A stretch of 64,000 nt of DNA from Odontocerum albicorne (GCA_949825065.1 OX463864.1:13033327-13097326); one strand, 5' to 3'; counted from the stretch's first letter, positions 51,727-62,314 are shown. Notes: a model not told the origin generated them from the letters alone. Numbers and translations are program-made.

Positions 51727-54700
51727 TTCTTCTTCTTCATGTGTCCCGCCGGGTCCCCCCGACGTTGACGATCACTTGGGAGAAACCCTGTCTGTCCTGG
51801 GCAGCACGGAACAGCTCCTCCACACCTCTCATCCCGGTCCATTCTCTAATGTTCCGAAGCCAGGAGTGCTGCCTTCTTCCAACTCCTCTACGACCCTCAA
51901 TCTTCCCCTTTATGACAAGTTGTAGGATTGCATACTTTTCACCTCTCATTATGTGGCCAAAATATGAAGTCTTACGGAGCTTGATTGTTGTGAACAATTC
52001 TCTCTGTGTATTTGCTCTACGCAATACTTCAACGTTGCTAATCATGTCAGTCCAGGATATTCTTAGCATCCTTCGGTGGATCCACATTTCAAAAGCCTCC
52101 AAGCGGTTAATGATATTAACTTTGAGGGTCCATGCCTCGACACCATAAAGCAAAACCGACCACACATAACACTTGATCATTCTTTGTCTGAGCTTCAAAT
52201 TTATATTATCGTTGCAGAGAAGATTTTTCATTTTATTAAAAGCTGCACGAGCTGCTTCTATTCTACATTTAATTTCTATATCGGGGTCCAGATTCTCAGT
52301 GATGATGCTGCCCAAGTACTTAAACTGCTTTACCCTTTCAATATTGACACCACCCAGCCGAAGATTTGCATTTGGATGACTTTCTCGACTGAAAATCATC
52401 AGCTTAGTTTTGCTGACATTAATGTTCAAACCATAATGCTCACCGGTGGAACTGATCCTATCCAAAAGCTGTTGAAGGTCTTCTATACCATCTGCCAGTA
52501 GAACCGTGTCATCAGCATATCTAATGTTATTGATGACTACACCGTTGACCTTGACGCCGATATCTATATCAGTCAGCGCCTGCTTGAAGACAAAGTCAGA
52601 GTACATGTTGAACAAAGTAGGTGAGAGTACACATCCTTGTCTAACTCCACGCTGAATGGGAATACTTTGTGAAGTGGTTCCATTTTCAAGTCTGATAACA
52701 GCGTTTTGGTCCCGGTACAGATTTTTAATCACTCTCACATCCTTATCATCTACATTACATCTTTGAAGCAATTTTATCAACTCTGTGTGTTTGACTCTGT
52801 CAAATGCTTTTTCATAATCAATAAAGCAACTATAAACATTTTTTCTTTGATCATGGCATTTCTGGAGTAAAACATTTATTGTAGTCAACGCTTCGCGGGT
52901 ACCGAAGCCATTTCTGAACCCAAACTGGGTATCATCCAGGTCTTGCTCGCATTTCAGTCTTATTCTTGCATGTATAATCTTCAGAAATAGTTTAAGTATA
53001 TGACTCATAAGGCTTATAAGACGATAGTCATTACATTTTCTTGGGTTTGGTTTTTTGGGTATAGTAATAAATAATGATGTTAACCAATCTTGGGGGATAA
53101 TCCCTGTGTCATATATATTGTTAAATAGTTTGAGTAAGCAGTCAACATTATTTTCATTAATCAGCTTGATAACCTCCATGGAGATTTCGTCAGGTCCACC
53201 TGCCTTTCTGGTCTTTGAATTTTTAATAGCATGTAATAATTCCGATTTTAATATAGTAGGACCTTGATCACACTGTGGCATTTCAGTGTCAATGCGAGAG
53301 TCTTTAAAGAGATTCTGAATATAATCTTCCCACTTCTTTTGAATGATTGAATCATCCAAAATTAGATTGTTTGAGTCATCTGTAAGGCATGATGGTCTCG
53401 GTTTACTATTAAGACCGGACAGTTCTTTTAGTTTCCTATGCAGATTAAATGCATCATGCATCTGGTCATACTGTTCTAACTCTTCGCATTGTTTTTTTAT
53501 CCACTCTTCCTTGGCATTCCTGATCTCACGTTTTATAATCCTTTGGAGGTTCCTGTATTCATCACTATTGCGATTTTTGGTACTAACTACCCTACGCTGT
53601 TCCATTAAGTTTAATATGTGGTCTGTCATCCATTGCTTCTTACGAGTCAGTTTTTCAGATTTCAAATGCTTCTTACTTATATCCTGTATTGTGTTTTTAA
53701 AAATTTTCCATTGTTCTTCAACTGTACCACTGTTGACATTGTTAAGTTGTTGCAATTTATAATTCAGCTCGGATGACATTGTATCTTTGGTAAGTGGATC
53801 TTTCAGTTTCTCTGTGTTCAGTCCCGTTCTTTTGGTTTTCCTTGCAAGTACCTTCAACTTCAATCTGATGTCAATAACAAGTGGATTGTGATCCGATCCT
53901 ATATCAGCACCAGGGTATGTTGTGGCACGTTTAATACTATTTCTGAAACGTTCTCCAATCAATGCATAGTCTATTTGGTTTCTGATAGGGTTGGGGATAG
54001 TTGGATTGTCCTGTGGGGATCTCCATGTGTAAAGTCTACGTTTAGGAAGTTTGTACCATGTGTTGACAACAACCATATTGTGTTCTTCACAGAACTCAAA
54101 CATTCTGTCGCCTCTTTTATTGGAATCTCCTAGACCATAATCTCCAACTAAATGCGAACGGCGACCTTGTCCTATTTTCGCATTAAAGTCTCCAATTATA
54201 ATATTGATGTCATCACTCTTGGTTGATTTCAGAATTTGTGCAATGCTTTCATAAAGTCTCTCAACTTCATCATCATATTTAGAGTCAGCTGTTGGTGCGT
54301 ATACTTGTATGATATTTACATTGAAAGGTCTTGCTTCTAATTGTAGGATAATGATTCTATCCGATACAGGTATAAACTTTTTAACAAATCTAATATAGTC
54401 CATTGATACAAATATGCCAACCCCATTCCGGTGGTTTTTGTCAGATATATCACTTCCTGAATAATATAGGTTACCCTTGTTGTGCTGATGCACACCTGTT
54501 CCAGTCCATCTGAGTTCGCTAATACCAAGGATATTAATCTTCATTCTGTTCATCTCCTGTGCAACATTGTCTATTTTACCAGCAGCATATAAACTTCTCA
54601 CATTCCAAGTTCCGATCTTTATCATGTCTTTCACTATGTTGAGCCGGGAGATTCTTAGCACCCCTGACCCATCGAAGGGTCGCCCGGGACTCGGGGCCGT

Positions 54701-54899
54701 GGCTGTTTGTTTTCTCTTCATAGTGATATCCTGGGAATATACTGGAGTGGTTTCCCGTCGCCTTCTCCAGGGATTTTTCTTTCGGGGTTACCTACCCTTA
54801 GCTGGGGGGGCCCGGTTTTATGGCGCCGGACACTCGCCATTCATCCTCTCCTCATCTGCTATGGCACTGATGTTATTTGTGCTAGTGACCACATTGCCC
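51727..54899 (-). mobile_element. Full-length RTE-like LINE with perfect 10-bp duplication
   Basis: Flanked by perfect direct repeats AAAGAAATAC (51717-51726 and 54900-54909). On the minus strand: a 5' UTR of about 178 bp (begins TGGGCAATGTGGTCACTAGC; includes a G-run GGGCCCCCCC), one uninterrupted 994-codon ORF, and almost no 3' UTR: the stop TGA is embedded in the terminal (GAA)n microsatellite, which abuts the duplication. This is the most intact retroelement of the window. Confidence 0.95.
51737..54721 (-). CDS. LINE polyprotein: AP-endonuclease + reverse transcriptase
   Basis: The retrotransposon protein that nicks target DNA and copies its own RNA onto it (target-primed reverse transcription). 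994 residues, no stops or frameshifts. Apurinic-type endonuclease at about 35-285: G-T-W-N-V-R-S (Asn40), I-S-E-L-R-W (Glu69), Y-A-P-T (141), G-D-F-N-A-K-I-G (Asp178/Asn180), S-D-H-N-P-L-V (Asp277, His278). RT at about 505-770: K-A-G-G-P-D (507), F-I-D-Y-E-K-A-F-D (catalytic Asp635), G-V-R-Q-G-C-V-L-S-P (692-701), R-Y-A-D-D-T (Asp737, Asp738), then the thumb K-Y-L-G-S-I-I. The C-terminal domain contains W-I-H-R-R-M-L-R-I-S-W and Y-F-G-H-I-M-R. All catalytic residues are present. RTE-like by layout and short microsatellite 3' end; a related clade is possible. The first Met (54721) follows the 5' UTR and is adopted; Met33 is an alternative. Confidence 0.95.
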   Translation of the reverse strand: MKRKQTATAPSPGRPFDGSGVLRISRLNIVKDMIKIGTWNVRSLYAAGKIDNVAQEMNRMKINILGISELRWTGTGVHQHNKGNLYYSGSDISDKNHRNGVGIFVSMDYIRFVKKFIPVSDRIIILQLEARPFNVNIIQVYAPTADSKYDDEVERLYESIAQILKSTKSDDINIIIGDFNAKIGQGRRSHLVGDYGLGDSNKRGDRMFEFCEEHNMVVVNTWYKLPKRRLYTWRSPQDNPTIPNPIRNQIDYALIGERFRNSIKRATTYPGADIGSDHNPLVIDIRLKLKVLARKTKRTGLNTEKLKDPLTKDTMSSELNYKLQQLNNVNSGTVEEQWKIFKNTIQDISKKHLKSEKLTRKKQWMTDHILNLMEQRRVVSTKNRNSDEYRNLQRIIKREIRNAKEEWIKKQCEELEQYDQMHDAFNLHRKLKELSGLNSKPRPSCLTDDSNNLILDDSIIQKKWEDYIQNLFKDSRIDTEMPQCDQGPTILKSELLHAIKNSKTRKAGGPDEISMEVIKLINENNVDCLLKLFNNIYDTGIIPQDWLTSLFITIPKKPNPRKCNDYRLISLMSHILKLFLKIIHARIRLKCEQDLDDTQFGFRNGFGTREALTTINVLLQKCHDQRKNVYSCFIDYEKAFDRVKHTELIKLLQRCNVDDKDVRVIKNLYRDQNAVIRLENGTTSQSIPIQRGVRQGCVLSPTLFNMYSDFVFKQALTDIDIGVKVNGVVINNIRYADDTVLLADGIEDLQQLLDRISSTGEHYGLNINVSKTKLMIFSRESHPNANLRLGGVNIERVKQFKYLGSIITENLDPDIEIKCRIEAARAAFNKMKNLLCNDNINLKLRQRMIKCYVWSVLLYGVEAWTLKVNIINRLEAFEMWIHRRMLRISWTDMISNVEVLRRANTQRELFTTIKLRKTSYFGHIMRGEKYAILQLVIKGKIEGRRGVGRRQHSWLRNIREWTGMRGVEELFRAAQDRQGFSQVIVNVGGTRRDT

Positions 54900-55127
54900 A
54901 AAGAAATACAATAACAAGAAATAAATAAAAAACAAACAAAAAGTCATTAAGGTTTTTAACTATAAGGTGGGACTTATTAATTAGTTTCAAGAGATGGGAC
55001 TAAATTTAAACCTCAATTCCAGTAGCAATTTTAATTTTTCGAGGTGGTATAAAAAAAGTCCCACCATGCAGATTGAAGTAACAAAAAGGTGGGATACTTC
55101 CAGTCCCGTCTAGCCCCAAAGGGTTAA

Positions 55128-55640
55128 GGGTAGACAGAAAGGAAAGTTATTAATAATATATAGCAAGGGTGCCAACTATTTTTTTTTTGAAAGATCTACT
55201 TTTCAAATGCAATCCTAATAGCGATATAAATAGTACATCTCTTGCAATATAATCACTTGGTATTATAATAGAATGTTTTGATGGAAAAAATAATCATTGG
55301 TAGTTAATATATACGAGTATGTATACATATTATGAACGCTTGACTCCTTGAACTGTCTACATAAGTGGATATTCGATATGACATCACAAGTGAATGTTCA
55401 AATGCATTTATTGGTGGCAGAAACATAAAAGATAGCATAATAATAAAAAAGAACTGAAAAATAATTTAAAATTCTTATTAAGTAAAAAATTCTCCGCAAG
55501 TGGCCATACCCACTCAGCGTTCCTTCCTTAATTAAACTTATAACATCTACCTGTAACAAAGAGTTAAATCCCTTTCATTATTTAATATTACATTGTAATA
55601 GGAAATGTTCTTTGTAAGACACTAATTTATTCCGCTTTCA
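55128..55640. other. No recognisable feature
   Basis: AT-rich unique sequence; no gene or partner repeat. Confidence 0.5.
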
Positions 55641-55740
55641 TTCTGGTGTTATCACTCTTTTATAATACCTAAATTCTGGTGTTATCACTCTTTTATAATA
55701 CCTAAATTCTGGTGTTATCACTCTTTTACAATACGTAAAT
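55641..55740. repeat. 33-bp tandem repeat, 3 copies
   Basis: ATTCTGGTGTTATCACTCTT, TTATAATACCTAA repeated three times, with two substitutions in the third copy. Confidence 0.9.
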
Positions 55741-55894
55741 TATGCTTCCATACATTGTCTATATTCGCACTTTTGTTGTATTCAATACAATTGAATTGAA
55801 TTATTTACATAATGTCAATTCTAGCAGAAAACTAAAAGCATGTGGTAAGAATATTTTCTAATCCTAAGCCAACTATGTTGGAAAAGATAAAGTA

Positions 55895-56849
55895 CGAGGC
55901 ATATCCAGAAAGTAAGTGTACTGAATTTTTGTAGGTTACAATTTTTTTTTATTTAAACAAAAAAATTACGTGGTTACCGTAGTACATATGTAAGCTATTT
56001 TTCGACATAGTCGCCATTCCTCTCAATGCAGGTGGTGAAGCGGGGTATCAACTTTTTGATGCCTTCCTCGAAGTAGTTTCCCGCCAACCCCTCCGTCCAC
56101 TTCTCCACCTCCTCCTTTACCTCATCATCGGTTGAAAACCTTTTTCCACCCATGTGCAGCTTCAGGGAGGTAAAGAGATAGTAATCTGAAGGTGCTAGAT
56201 CAGGGGAATGCGCGGGATGGTTCAGGACATCCCATTTAAACGAGGCGAGCAGTTCCTTCGTGGCGTTGGCCGTGTGTGGTCTGGCATTGTCGTGCAGCAG
56301 GCAGACTCCCTTTGTCAGCATGCCTCTCCTCTTGTTCTGAATCGCCCTCCGCAATTTGTTTAGGGTCTCACAGTATCTTGCAGAGTTGATGGTCTCCCCT
56401 TGAGGCATAAATTCAATTAAAATTATGCCTTGACAGTCCCAAAATACGGATGCCATGATTTTCTTGGCTGAAATTGTGGTTTTGAACTTTTTGGCGGAGG
56501 GTGAAGAGGTGTGACGCCACTGTTGAGACTGCCTTTTGGTTTCAGGCGTGTAGTGTGCAACCCAAGTTTCATCTCCAGTAACGATGGAGCGGAGAAATTC
56601 ATCTCCATGGAGTTTGCAGCGCCTCAAAAACTCTTGCCCGGCATTATTTATTTCGCACTTGGCGGGAGATCGGATTGACATTTTTCACGAAACGTGTTGT
56701 CGCGTCGACACTTCTCAACGCACTGACCTCGAACCGGTCTCGTTGCGGAGGGGAAGGGTCAGGCTTCACGGAAGTGTAGCCAACATGTCGAAAATAAAAT
56801 CCATCCGGTCGTGAGAGCCTCAGTACACTTATTTTCTGGATACGCCTAG
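55895..56849 (-). mobile_element. mariner lacking the DNA-binding half, inside a LINE
   Basis: TA at 55893-55894 and 56850-56851. Inverted ends CGAGGCATATCCAGAAAGTA and, inverted, CTAGGCGTATCCAGAAAATA, continuing AGTGTACTG. 955 bp. Confidence 0.9.
55995..56681 (-). pseudogene. mariner transposase catalytic half
   Basis: 228 residues from a Met created near the deletion junction. Contains E-F-L-R-R-C, V-T-G-D-E-T-W (first Asp), K-K-I-M-A-S-V-F-W-D, L-L-H-D-N-A-R-P-H (second Asp), H-S-P-D-L-A-P-S-D-Y (third Asp), with 34 residues between the last two. All catalytic residues and the C-terminus are intact and unbroken, but about 115 N-terminal residues (both HTH units) are deleted. The 5' UTR region (56682-56849) is retained. 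Confidence 0.9.
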
Positions 56850-57239
56850 TATTATGTTCCTGACAACTATTCAACGTATTTGAATAAGGCCTCAGATATT
56901 GATATCTTCAACATTTCCAAAAATATTTTTAAAGAAAGTATTTTGAACTTTCTTGGTAATGGGGTTAGTTGTTTTGGCTACCCTAATATTTCTTGTTAAC
57001 TAGTATTTATTTTCTCTCTTGTTGTTGTATATAATTTATTTTTTAAGTTTTCTATGTAATGCAAGCTTTATAAAATAAATAAACATAAGTGTGAAAAAAC
57101 GCAAACGAAACATTTTTTGTTTGTTTGGTAATCATTGAGACAATTACTCTTTCAATATTTTAAGGTGTTGCAGAGATATTTGATAGCAAAACTTGATATT
57201 GAAATTTTATAAAAAGATTATTTGATGAAAAGAAAAGGG

Positions 57240-57665
57240 AGTGGAACTAGGCATGGAAATAGACTGAGAAAAGCTGAATCAATGCTGTATAGATGTGTGC
57301 ATTGGGAAGAATATAGGGAGTGATAATGTATGCCAGAATATGGAATGAAGTGATAAGGGCTGATGTGTTAAATACGATGAATAAGAGTGCATTGAGATGG
57401 AATGGGTATGAAGAACGAATTAATGAAGAAAGACTAACAAACAAATATACAGTGCGCAGATGTGAGTGGAAGGCGTGGTAGAGGAACACCATGGAAAGTA
57501 TGGATGAAACAAGTTAATGATATTTTGAAAGAAGGAAATGTAAGAAGTGAGAGAAAAATCGTAGGAGTTGTATAAGCTGTATGGATGTGGAAGAGGTTAT
57601 ATAGGAAAATTTGGTACTCTATTTTTGCTGCCTTCCTCAACTGAGAAATGGTATTTATGTATGTA
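57240..57665 (+). pseudogene. LINE-B C-terminus and 3' end
   Basis: Remnants M-Y-A-R-I-W-N-E-V-I-R, K-S-A-L-R-W-N-G-Y, E-E-R-L-T-N-K-Y-T-V-R, V-W-M-K-Q-V-N-D-I-L-K-E-G-N, and tail CTATTTTTGCTGCCTTCC. Several frameshifts and stops. Confidence 0.8.
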
Positions 57666-58114
57666 ATTGAAAGTAAATTCAGTTGTCGCATGCATGAATT
57701 TTCTTAATAATAAATAAAATTCTTCAAGACATCACCAGTAACAAGGTTCGAGAGACACTGATGTGAACGAGAGTTAATTTATCGAAAATTCAGTTATATT
57801 CTATTGATTTCTTATGCTTTCAACTTGACACGGTGAAAGAAACAATGAAAAAACTGCTTTCTCAGCACCAATTGTAATGAATGCATTCTCTATTTGTATC
57901 CATTACAAGGAAAAATAATGTTTCATTAAAAATTTACTTTCTTTCTCTACATAAACTAATTAATTTCATTGGATTTCTATGAAATTGATTTTTGGCATTG
58001 GAATTAATTTATTGGTTAAGTTTTAAACAAAAGAATCAAAAGTATGATTTAAAGTTTTTTTTGTAGATATTAGAAATGCACAAAATATGGAAGTAAAAAT
58101 CTGTATAGATAATT
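57666..58114. other. No recognisable feature
   Basis: AT-rich unique-looking sequence. Confidence 0.45.
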
Positions 58115-58560
58115 TATAAAAATATTTTAAACTCCATTTAATTTTTTTTAAAGTCCTTTGTACATTACAGGTTTCCCTAATTCGTACAATGAACAAATCT
58201 AACAACTATAAAAAAACACATGTATAAAACAATTCAAAATGTTAAGACTTATTTGGTAAAAATCATAATAAACATTTACATGTTACACTAAAACATTATA
58301 ACAAAATAAAGCATGTAAAATAATATAAAAAATTAAATTATTTCAAGAATTACACTAAATTTAAGAGTTTTTTTTCTGAAGGAGCTGAGTGACACGTGAA
58401 GCACGTCTATATGACACACACGGTTAAATTGCTTTACCTACCAGCATTTCCAAAGGCGAGTTGATTCGGCTTTTAGGTTGATAGAACAATCTATGGGTGC
58501 ATTGTCTCAGATAATTATACGGAAAATACAAACCAAGAATGTTTGAATGAGAATACCACC
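58115..58560 (+). repeat. Dispersed repeat, copy 2
   Basis: Same orientation and order as 38735-39130: AAACTCCATTTAATTTTTTT, GTCCTTTGTACATTACAGGT, CTGAAGGAGCTGAGTGACAC, CCTACCAGCATTTCCAAAGG, AGAACAATCTATGGG. Confidence 0.7.
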
Positions 58561-58884
58561 CAATATTTTATAGTTATGTATTACTAGGGGTACTTTTTAA
58601 TTTTTATAAAAAATTTATATAGGGTACTTTTGACTAACTAATATACATAAATTTAAAAAAAAAACCTCATAAACATAATTCAACTCAAAATATTATACAT
58701 CCCTTATTTTCACACATTTCCAACTTGATATCTTTCTTCCTTGAGATTTATTTGTCTTTGCCTCATTATCTGTAATTTGAATGTTACTCTTTATATACTA
58801 TGCCTTCCACATGATCAGTTCAAAAATATTTCCCATTCCTTAGTCTCCTTTTCACCTTAATTCTTTTTCTTCTTCCTTAAGATA
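58561..58884. other. No clear feature
   Basis: TCTTTCTTCCTTGAGATTTATTTG and CTTCTTCCTTAAGATATATTTG (58730, 58868) form a loose direct repeat. No gene. Confidence 0.35.
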
Positions 58885-59140
58885 TATTTGTCATTGCTTC
58901 ACTATGTTTTATGGAAGTGAAATGTGGACGTGAAAAAGGATGAGAAATGCATGTATTGAGAACTATACATGGAGTGGCAACGTATGACAGAATACGGAAT
59001 GAAGTGATAAGGAATGAATGTGAACTTCAGGCTGATGTGTAAGTAAGATGAAGAAGAGTATGTTGCGATGGTTCGGGTATGTAGAACGGAAGAATAAAGA
59101 AAGACTAACAAAACAGATATACAGTGCAGATGTGGGAATT
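58885..59140 (+). pseudogene. LINE-B coding block
   Basis: F-Y-G-S-E-M-W-T then V-T-Y-D-R-I-R-N-E-V-I-R-N-E-C-E-L-Q-A-D-V (with frame changes), M-K-K-S-M-L-R-W-F-G-Y-V-E-R, E-R-L-T-K-Q-I-Y-S-A-D-V-G. The clearest amino-acid record of this part of LINE-B. Confidence 0.8.
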
Positions 59141-59276
59141 TTTAACACTACTGTGACTTCGAAAGAAACTTCTCAGCAGTCAATGTTTTAAAATATTTTT
59201 TATAATCAATCAATGTTATATTGTGCAAGAAGGTGAGATATATAGACAGCAAGAGATGTATTTAAATTAGTGTAAA

Positions 59277-59708
59277 AATTATACGAACTATGTGAAGAGC
59301 ACTTGAAGAACACATGGGCGAGGGTTTTCTTGTTCCCTTTATACATGCACCATAGGCTGTTTCTAACATGGGTTGCGCTGAGATGAGAAGCTATCTGGCA
59401 GTGTCAATTTCTTTGAATAAAATTATACGAACTATGTGAAGAGCACTTGAAGAACACATGGGCGAGGATTTTCTTGTTCCCTTTACGCATGCACAATAGG
59501 CTGTTTCTAGCATGGGTTGTGCGCTGAGATGAGAAGCTATCTGGCAGTGTCAATTTCTTTGAATAAAATTATACGAACTATGTGAAGAGCAATTGAAGAA
59601 CACATGGGCGAGGGTTTTTTTGTTCCCTTTACACATGCACAATAGGCTGTTTCTAGCATGGGTTGCGCTGAGATGAGAAGCTATCTGGCAGTATCAATTT
59701 CTTTGAAT
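59277..59708. repeat. About 145-bp tandem repeat, 3 copies
   Basis: AATTATACGAACTATGTGAA starts copies at 59277, 59421 and 59567. Units contain AACACATGGGCGAGGGTTTT, GCACAATAGGCTGTTTCTAG, CATGGGTTGCGCTGAGATGA, GAAGCTATCTGGCAGTGTCA. Over 95% alike. Related ATATTGTGxxAGAAxGTGAG words flank the array on both sides. Confidence 0.9.
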
Positions 59709-59734
59709 TAAGTAGTGATATATTGTGAGAGAAA

Positions 59735-59955
59735 GTGAGATAGTTTGCCTGCGTTGGTCTGGACATGTAGCTCGTATGCCTGAATACTGACTCCCGAGAA
59801 ATATTCTCTTTGGCTGACGAAAGGCAGAAGAAAGTATGGTGGACAGTCCAAGAGATATAAGGATGTACTGCATAAAACGCTTAAAAACATTAAAGTTCAG
59901 TACAACTGGGAGCTAACAGCAGTAGATACGAGTTAAATGGCATAGAACTATCGCT
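59735..59955 (+). pseudogene. LINE C-terminal fragment
   Basis: In two or three frames: L-R-W-S-G-H-V-A-R-M-P-E-Y, then L-P-R-N-I-L-F-G, then S-K-R-Y-K-D-V-L-H-K-T-L-K-N-I-K, then Y-N-W-E-L-T-A-V-D. The zinc-finger-free C-terminus of a jockey/CR1-type LINE, distinct from LINE-A and LINE-B. Confidence 0.8.
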
Positions 59956-60826
59956 AGTTATCAGGGACCCAATGGAGAAAGAAGTCGCAGATAAGCTGCT
60001 GCAAGTACTGGAGCTTCTAGACTTTTATGCAACAGGATATGCCTATCACAAATTTGTTTACATAGTAATCTCCGATGGTATCAATGTCAAGTACCCTGAT
60101 CCTCCACTTTGTATTTTGCCTTCTTTTATACTTGTCATGGGTAATGGGAATTCAATTTAATTTAATTTATAGCTTGTAGTAACCAATATATAGTCTTAAG
60201 TTGAGAACAAGATGATGTCCAAAGAATATCAAGATTTGTAACATGGATAAGAAAATAAAAGCAATGATAGAAATTAATACTATGAAAAGAAAATTGTTTG
60301 TTCAGAATAATTGTGAATCTGATCCCATTTTGTGGAATAGAGCCAGGAAGACTATTCTGTTAACACATTTGTGAAGTATATTTAATTTTTTCAAAGTTGT
60401 TTTTCTTAACAAAAAAAAACTATTTGCTGTCTATGTGTGGAATTGATAGTTTTTTTTAAATATGACTTCAAATTTAAATATTTGTAAATTGATAAGATAC
60501 TGAAATGAAAACATTAAACATACAAATAATTTTAATAAAATTGAGCAATCCTTATCATTTGAAGTTTTATCATAAGAGTTGTTCAATTTGATTTTTTTTC
60601 ACTGAATTACGAGTCCCTGCAAACAGATTGTTCAATGGGTTTTGTGCAAAAAAAATGTACGAGACACTAAACTAATAAAAACACAATTATATAAAAAATA
60701 TCGACCTACATAACTTAAAAATTATTAAGTTATTTAGATATTTTTTGAGTAGGTAGTTCACAGCTGACCCGCCACTATAGTGGCAATGATAATATTATTG
60801 AAGAAAAATGAGGACACTTTACTGAC
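59956..60826. other. AT-rich; would be intron of the leftward gene
   Basis: No conserved frame or repeat partner. If the exon at 60827-60980 is real, this and much of the sequence to its left is its first intron. Confidence 0.4.
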
Positions 60827-60980
60827 CTTCCTTGATATCCACGGAGGCTGTTGGTTGAATCATTGTACCTGTGGGACGAACTTTCTGAGCTTCTTCAAAA
60901 ATGAGGGTCCTGGCTGAATGAGGAGTCCCTCTAGCTCTATTTTTCCCACATTTATCAACCTCCATAGCCGCAACACTCAT
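60827..60980 (-). CDS. First coding exon of an unrecognised host gene
   Basis: ATG at 60980 (context TTGAATGAG) opens 51 codons plus one base, ending at a consensus donor GAAG|GTCAGT (exon end 60827). The translation starts M-S-V-A-A-M-E-V-D-K-C-G-K-N-R-A-R-G-T-P, continues R-T-L-I-F-E-E-A-Q-K-V-R-P-T-G-T-M-I-Q and ends V-D-I-K-E. Composition is balanced and unlike the transposon debris around it. No signal peptide or domain seen; family not recognised. It lies head to head with the exon at 62315-62377, with CpG-richer sequence just upstream. No downstream exon could be identified in the window. A second Met at codon 6 is an alternative start. Confidence 0.6.
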
Positions 60981-62314
60981 TCAATAAAACTGTCACACGG
61001 TCGCGTCTGACATGACGAAATATTTTTTTGAATTTATTTTTTTAACACTTTTTAAACCATTTTTTGTAACATATAAATACACAACACCATAAACTTAAAT
61101 ATAAATAAATGAATGAACGACGTTTTTACACGCCGCGACGGCAAACGAACTGAGAAAACATCGTCAATCATCGACGTACGCTTACTACAAAATTGACGTT
61201 TCTTATAGTGGAAAATCCGAGCGCCTGCTTCAAAGTCAATCTCGAACTCGAAATACGAATGCGCGAACTATACATTTTCGGTCGCAAACTACTAGTAAAG
61301 AAATCTAGTAGTCCATATTAAGAACTAGAAAACGACACAATTCTTATTAATTTCTCAAGTTTGGTTGTCAGTTTTTTTCCGTAAAACTAATATTTTTTTA
61401 AGAAAAAGCAATCAAAATCAAATATGAAATAATAAATCTAATACGTTTGATTTATAAAAAATATAATTCAAGATATGTTGAATTTATAATCTCTTTAGGT
61501 TATTTTCCAAGTTAAAACTACCATGGCTAAGCGCTTGAACTGATTGAATAGACATCTCTATGGAGAACACAAATTTTCAGTGATTCGGAATATAGTTAAT
61601 GGATTTGCCGCTAGAAGTATATACTAACACAGCACATTCAAATAAAATTTTGGAATTAGTTCATAATATTATCGCTAGAAGCAAACACTAGCCTGCATAT
61701 TTACAAACAAAATGTCAACTGAATAGATAGGGAACTGTCAACGAAATTTTTCGTCAAAAAATGTTGCTGTTAATAAAAATAAAACAAAAAAAACTATATT
61801 TAAGGATTTTTTTTCGAATAATTCATATTCATTTTTATCTGGAAATTTTTCGTTTCTTTTTCTAGATTAAACAAAATAAAATAGTGGGGAATTCTCTCAG
61901 AAGAGGTGCAAAAATAAATTTTTAAAATATTGAAAAAATAATTATGTTGCCAGATAAAAAAATAGAGACTGGCCATTTCACTAAAATAAAATAAAATATT
62001 TGATAATTGTTATAAAATATTATTTTTAAGTAGTTTATAATATTTAAAATTTATAAAAAGTATTTATGGTTCAATCAACTTGTCTATAAGGCCAAAAAAA
62101 GATTTTTAAAGACATTTCCCTAGCGGCGATTTCTTTAAACTAAGGATGTTTCCGAAGATTGCCGGAAAAAGCCGAACGACAGTAGCTTCGGTTTGATATC
62201 AGCTGAATTATTCGGCTTTAGTGCCCTGTCTGGGCCATACGTAGTTTCTGGGTCGGCCATTACGCCTCAACATTACACGTTTGTCTTTATTTAGTAAAAT
62301 ATTTTAGAATATAA
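60981..62314. promoter_or_regulatory. Shared upstream region of two divergent genes
   Basis: 1334 bp between the two start codons. 61120-61290 is rich in CpG (GCCGCGACGGCAAACGAAC, CGTCAATCATCGACGTACGC, CGAACTCGAAATACGAATGC) in otherwise CpG-poor sequence, as expected of a housekeeping promoter for the leftward gene. 62125-62280 is less AT-rich (GCGGCGATTTC, GGTCGGCCATTACGCC) and probably includes the 5' UTR of the rightward gene. No TATA box is obvious at either side. Confidence 0.5.

Larger units (their letters stand above)
51624..55123. mobile_element. piggyBac-like MITE split by a full-length LINE
   Basis: TTAA at 51620-51623 and 55124-55127. Inverted tips CTCTTTGAGGCACGG and, on the opposite strand, CCCTTTGGGGCTAGACGGG. 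Removing the LINE and one copy of its 10-bp duplication leaves about 317 bp, a typical TTAA-type MITE. Superfamily assigned from the TTAA duplication and short tips only. Confidence 0.65.
55848..57085 (+). pseudogene. LINE ORF C-terminus split by a mariner
   Basis: 55848-55894 reads V-V-R-I-F-S-N-P-K-P-T-M-L-E-K-I-K. After removing the mariner and one TA it continues in frame from 56850: Y-Y-V-P-D-N-Y-S-T-Y-L-N-K-A-S-D-I-D, F-N-I-S-K-N-I-F-K-E-S-I-L-N-F-L, ending near 56998. A 3' UTR ends in ATAAAATAAATAAAC at about 57070-57085. Jockey/CR1-like C-terminus, not LINE-A or LINE-B. Confidence 0.75.

Noticed and set aside
51741..54914. Several plus-strand frames of 60-141 codons
   Set aside because: Antisense shadows of the 994-codon LINE ORF.
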